From positions 1-8,810 of the forward strand of contig CAYJGR010000074.1 of assembly GCA_964370005.1 (NCBI GenBank): 8,810 nucleotides of DNA. Direction: 5' to 3'. The notes under the pieces were generated by a model. It made no database searches. It worked only from the letters and a program-made list of their open reading frames with translations, and was not told where the DNA came from. How positions within the stretch are numbered: the first letter of the stretch is position 1; every line of letters starts with the position of its first letter. The translations under genes were made by a program, and so were the position numbers. Positions 6,668 to 8,810 of the stretch are shown piece by piece. This stretch comes from Heteroruminococcus sp964370005. Lineage in GTDB: Bacteria; Bacillota; Clostridia; Oscillospirales; Ruminococcaceae.

Positions 6668-7132
6668 TTATTTTTTTAAGGACTCGATTAGTCCCTTAAA
6701 CCATGCGGGAACTTCGGTTTCAATCTTGTTTTCGGGGTAAATACCGTTCTCGTCGGGCATTGTGCCATATTTTTGCATACGCTCCACATGTCCACCCTTA
6801 TCGGTTCTGGGGGGGGAGAAGATATCAATACCCTTAAAGCCTGTGAGGGTTTTGCCGCCGTGTACAACACCGCCGGGATGCACACAAATATCCCCTGCCT
6901 CCATATGAATTTCTTGGCCGTCAACTACATGTTCCTCTGTACCCTCAAGCATTATGAGAATCTGCTCTGCATCGTGGGAATGCATTGGAAAAGTGGCACC
7001 TGGGGGGTTTTGAATAAAACTTATTTGAATATTGTCACCCAAGATAAACTGGGTAACAACTCCCTCTTCCTCGACCAGTGGAGTGAAGGGAAGATCATTG
7101 ATGTGGTATACATACTGTTTTTTATCAGCCAT
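6668..7132 (-). CDS. kdgF: KdgF-like cupin, opens 4,5-unsaturated uronates to 5-keto-4-deoxyuronate
   Basis: A 154-residue single-domain cupin. Motif 1 contains PPGATFPMHSHDAEQ (H51, H53, E56, Q57) and motif 2 contains GDICVHPGGVVH (H91), together giving a metal site. The segment GIDIFSPPR (D103, F105, R109) matches the Asp-x-Phe...Arg pattern I recall as important in KdgF, which converts the cyclic unsaturated uronate to linear DKI. With kduI and kduD in the same operon the assignment is good, though 'cupin' is all the fold alone guarantees. The ATG at 7132 is chosen because AAAAGGAG (7141-7148) stands 8 bases upstream. The frame stays open to 7327, but the extension lacks cupin character and would run through the promoter. 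First gene of the operon, with a leader of about 125 bases. A run of eight C (sense strand) sits in the FSPPR codons. Confidence 0.8.
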   Translation of the reverse strand: MADKKQYVYHINDLPFTPLVEEEGVVTQFILGDNIQISFIQNPPGATFPMHSHDAEQILIMLEGTEEHVVDGQEIHMEAGDICVHPGGVVHGGKTLTGFKGIDIFSPPRTDKGGHVERMQKYGTMPDENGIYPENKIETEVPAWFKGLIESLKK

Positions 7133-7263
7133 TTGTAATACTCCTTTTGTGGTTAAGATGAATTGCAAACACAAATTTAATTGTTCCGGATCAATCAAAT
7201 CGGCTTGTGACAACCTCCTAAACCTGAATGTGTCGGTCACCGAGCCTTCGCTTGCTATGTAAG

Positions 7264-7292
7264 ATAATACATAAAAAATATATGATTTGCAA
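7264..7292 (-). promoter_or_regulatory. Promoter of the uronate operon
   Basis: On the minus strand, TTGCAA (7287-7292) and TATTAT (7264-7269) are separated by exactly 17 bases (7270-7286), a good sigma-70/SigA match. Transcription would begin near 7257, giving a leader of about 125 bases before kdgF. The palindrome at 7301-7316 lies directly upstream of the -35 box. Confidence 0.65.
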
Positions 7293-7300
7293 CACCCAAA

Positions 7301-7316
7301 GTCTTGTACACAAGAT
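7301..7316. promoter_or_regulatory. Operator 1 (probable GntR-family site) upstream of the operon promoter
   Basis: GTCTTGTACACAAGAT: the arms TCTTGT and ACAAGA are perfect inverted copies around AC. It is identical at 14 of 16 positions to the palindrome at 7545-7560. Such short TTGT-ACAA palindromes are typical of FadR-subfamily GntR regulators, and the regulator gene is adjacent. Its centre would be near -51 of the operon promoter. Repression and activation are both conceivable from this position. Confidence 0.65.
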
Positions 7317-7544
7317 GTGTGCAACAAGCACTAAATATTCCACATATTTTTGTGGCAAGACGACAAATCTAAAAATATTTCACTACATTTTAATGCGATA
7401 TTTAAAGTTTTCATTGGGGAAAGAGGTGGTAGATTTACTTGTTTTTTCTTTTAATAGCATAAACTTTATATGTATTCACAATTTATAACGCTTTGATTTG
7501 GCGTTTTTGATAGTTTTCATTTTTAGTAAATTTATTACCCCTTA

Positions 7545-7560
7545 ATCTTGTATACAAGAT
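7545..7560. promoter_or_regulatory. Operator 2 (probable GntR-family site) over the regulator promoter
   Basis: ATCTTGTATACAAGAT is a perfect 16-base palindrome. It overlaps the -35 box of the regulator promoter, which fits autorepression. The regulator gene starts about 75 bases downstream. The 228 bases between the two operators (7317-7544) are AT-rich, with no gene or further site I can support. Confidence 0.7.
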
Positions 7561-7576
7561 AAGCCTATGTTATACT
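7548..7576 (+). promoter_or_regulatory. Promoter of the GntR regulator gene
   Basis: TTGTAT (7548-7553) and TATACT (7571-7576) are separated by 17 bases. The -35 lies inside operator 2. A TATAAT at 7583-7588 also exists but has no -35 at proper distance. Transcription would start near 7583, about 50 bases before the coding start. Confidence 0.6.
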
Positions 7577-7635
7577 AAATACTATAATATTTGCAATGAT
7601 ATAATTTCAAGAACAAAGGAGTGAAAATTAATACT

Positions 7636-8406
7636 ATGTTATCTGAAAATGAACTGCAAAATACCTATGCCATCACCAGTGATGACCTCTATCACATATT
7701 GCGAGATGAGATTTTATCCCTCACATTAAAACCCGGGACTTTGCTCAGCGAAAATCAAGTCAGCCGTAGATTTAATATGTCACGCACACCCATTCGCAGT
7801 GCATTTGAGCGTCTGCGACAGGATCAATTTCTCGATGTGGTGCCCCGAAAAGGCACATATATAAAGCCCATTGATCTTGATATGGCCGAGCAAATAATAT
7901 ACATGCGTATTCAGGTGGAAAGCGGTGCAATGGAACATCTTGCACGCTATCCCAACCCAATGTTATTTGACCAACTCGAACATATACTCCAACAACAACA
8001 GGCTCAAATCAGCATGAGCAGTGTGGTGGATCAAGAATTTTTTAAGGCCGATTCGCAATTCCATGAAAAATGCATGATCGCCATTAATAAGCATAAAATT
8101 TGGCAACACATACAGCATATGGATGTGCATTATTCCCGCTATCGTTATATGGATTACCGCACCACCCAAAAATTCTCGGTACTATATAAAGAGCATTGCA
8201 AGTTGCTCGAATATATGCGAGCAGGCCGTCCTGACCTCATTCGCGGGGCGCTCACAGCACATCTTTACGGCGGTATTTTGCGCATTGGCAAGAGATTTGC
8301 CACCCAGTACGGTCACTATCTGGCCGACACTGTGCGTACACCGGATGAAATCCTGCGAGATGTGAAAAAGAGTGTGAACGAAGCTTTAAGGGAGATGGAG
8401 GGGTAG
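7636..8406 (+). CDS. GntR-family transcriptional regulator with FCD domain (FadR subfamily)
   Basis: 256 residues from the ATG at 7636. The N-terminal winged helix-turn-helix (about 18-77) shows the GntR pattern: LRDEILSLTLKPGTLLSEN, then RRFNMSRTPIRSAFERL and a wing VVPRKGTYI. The remainder is an all-helical FCD ligand domain with the usual metal or ligand residues D139 and H143 (ADSQFH), H187 (KEHCKLLEYMRAG) and H209 (ALTAHL). Such regulators bind sugar acids or organic acids and release DNA. Divergent from the uronate operon with matched palindromes in both promoters, it is the likely local regulator, and its effector may be DKI, DKII or KDG. The start is uncertain: AAAGGAG at 7615-7621 is 14 bases from ATG 7636, which is long, while GTG 7621 overlaps the ribosome binding site. 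Confidence 0.9.
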   Translation: MLSENELQNTYAITSDDLYHILRDEILSLTLKPGTLLSENQVSRRFNMSRTPIRSAFERLRQDQFLDVVPRKGTYIKPIDLDMAEQIIYMRIQVESGAMEHLARYPNPMLFDQLEHILQQQQAQISMSSVVDQEFFKADSQFHEKCMIAINKHKIWQHIQHMDVHYSRYRYMDYRTTQKFSVLYKEHCKLLEYMRAGRPDLIRGALTAHLYGGILRIGKRFATQYGHYLADTVRTPDEILRDVKKSVNEALREMEG

Positions 8407-8423
8407 CGTAGGCGTTAAAAATT

Positions 8424-8530
8424 ATAGCTGAAAAACGAATATCTTGTAAATAAAAGCGCCGTGACACATCAGCGTTCAGTATCATAGCTATCCCATTTAC
8501 AGGCATATTGTGTGTCCCCTTTTCAGCTAT
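8424..8530. repeat. Nested inverted repeats beyond the regulator gene
   Basis: ATAGCTGAAAA (8424-8434) and TTTTCAGCTAT (8520-8530) are perfect 11-base inverted copies 85 bases apart. Inside, GACACA (8463-8468) and TGTGTC (8511-8516) are also inverted copies. The stretch starts 17 bases after the regulator's stop codon. It has no convincing reading frame with a ribosome binding site. It could be a folded 3' untranslated region, a small RNA, or a small remnant element; I cannot decide between them. Confidence 0.45.
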
Positions 8531-8617
8531 TTTGAGTAAATACCGCCCCTGCCTTTCTATAAATCCGCATAAATACTTAGTTTTTTATTGCGTTGTGTAT
8601 CTCTAATCATGCCACTC

Positions 8618-8652
8618 AAAAACAGAGTAACCCGCGTGGTTACTCTGTTTTT
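8618..8652 (+). terminator. Intrinsic terminator, probably bidirectional
   Basis: AAAAACAGAGTAACC (8618-8632) and GGTTACTCTGTTTTT (8638-8652) pair perfectly over 15 bases around the loop CGCGT. The A-run on one side and T-run on the other allow termination in both directions. It is the first good terminator after the regulator's stop at 8406, giving a 3' untranslated region of about 210 bases. Confidence 0.8.
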
Positions 8653-8690
8653 ATAACACCTCGTCTTCAGGCGCATCAAACCTATATAAT

Positions 8691-8742
8691 TCGAACCGCA
8701 CCCAATTGATTTATCCTAACGGTGTGCGGTTCGATTTTTTTT
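8691..8742 (+). terminator. Second intrinsic terminator, plus strand
   Basis: TCGAACCGCAC (8691-8701) pairs perfectly with GTGCGGTTCGA (8724-8734) around a loop of 22 bases, in which CC (8702-8703) and GG (8721-8722) may add two pairs. Eight T follow directly (8735-8742). It lies 38 bases after the previous terminator, with no gene between. The rest of the window (8743-8810) shows only a weak inverted pair, GGGCAGG (8749-8755) and CCTGCCC (8792-8798). Confidence 0.7.
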
Positions 8743-8810
8743 ACTATAGGGCAGGAAATATGAAAAGAAGTTAGTCTAAATATTTGCTCACCCTGCCCGA
8801 CTGCGCCTTA

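Noticed and set aside
7203..7213. CTTGTGACAAC as a third operator
   Set aside because: TTGTGACAA is palindromic but lacks the central TA and the correct arm spacing of the two good sites.
7133..7327. Upstream extension of the kdgF frame to an ATG at 7327
   Set aside because: It would run through the predicted promoter, lacks cupin-like sequence, and a strong ribosome binding site supports the ATG at 7132.
7621..7635. GTG at 7621 as start of the GntR regulator
   Set aside because: Its G is the last base of the AAAGGAG ribosome binding site, so there is no spacing; ATG 7636 is preferred although its spacing is long.
8440..8455. ATCTTGTAAATAAAAG as an operator
   Set aside because: Only the left half matches; the right arm does not pair, and it lies after the regulator gene.
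8771..8809. Twelve codons and a TAA on the minus strand at the right edge, possible end of a neighbouring gene
   Set aside because: Too short to support; no recognised family and adjoining DNA looks non-coding.

Overview
The window reads as a chromosomal piece from a Gram-positive, anaerobe-type bacterium, most likely a gut clostridium (Bacillota, Clostridia). This is an inference from strong GGAGG-type ribosome binding sites, a solute-binding lipoprotein with an Ala/Glu/Asp/Pro-rich linker, moderate G+C, and an SDR that resembles the Streptococcus suis 'gluconate 5-dehydrogenase' type from memory. No rRNA, tRNA, CRISPR array or intact mobile element was found.

Layout. (1) Positions 1-927, plus strand: the last codons of a gene whose tail resembles a type-2 PTS EIIA domain, then a complete creatininase-family hydrolase, followed by a long imperfect hairpin with a T-tail (1012-1066). 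(2) Positions 1249-7132, minus strand: a seven-gene operon running right to left: kdgF-like cupin, TRAP substrate-binding lipoprotein, TRAP large permease, TRAP small permease, an SDR of unknown substrate, kduI, and a kduD/DhuD-type SDR. It ends at a terminator at 1167-1202. (3) Positions 7133-7635: divergent control region with a sigma-70-type promoter for each direction and two near-identical 16-bp palindromes. (4) Positions 7636-8406, plus strand: a GntR-family regulator with an FCD ligand domain. (5) Positions 8407-8810: non-coding DNA with nested inverted repeats and two terminator hairpins.

How it works together. The minus-strand genes make a coherent route for unsaturated uronates, the products of polysaccharide lyases acting on pectin or glycosaminoglycans. 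The TRAP system would import the sugar acid, KdgF would open the 4,5-unsaturated ring form to 5-keto-4-deoxyuronate, KduI would isomerise it, and the KduD-type SDR would reduce it to 2-keto-3-deoxygluconate (KDG). KDG kinase, KDPG aldolase, lyases and unsaturated-glycuronyl hydrolases are not in the window, so the cell may scavenge unsaturated monomers released by others. The GntR regulator most likely binds the two palindromes, controlling itself and the operon.

Nothing here is a wholly new system. The points worth a second look are the pairing of a TRAP importer with KdgF/KduI/KduD, the unassigned second SDR, the P-M-Q order of the TRAP genes, the strong hairpin in front of a TTG-started permease gene, and the structured non-coding DNA beyond the regulator.
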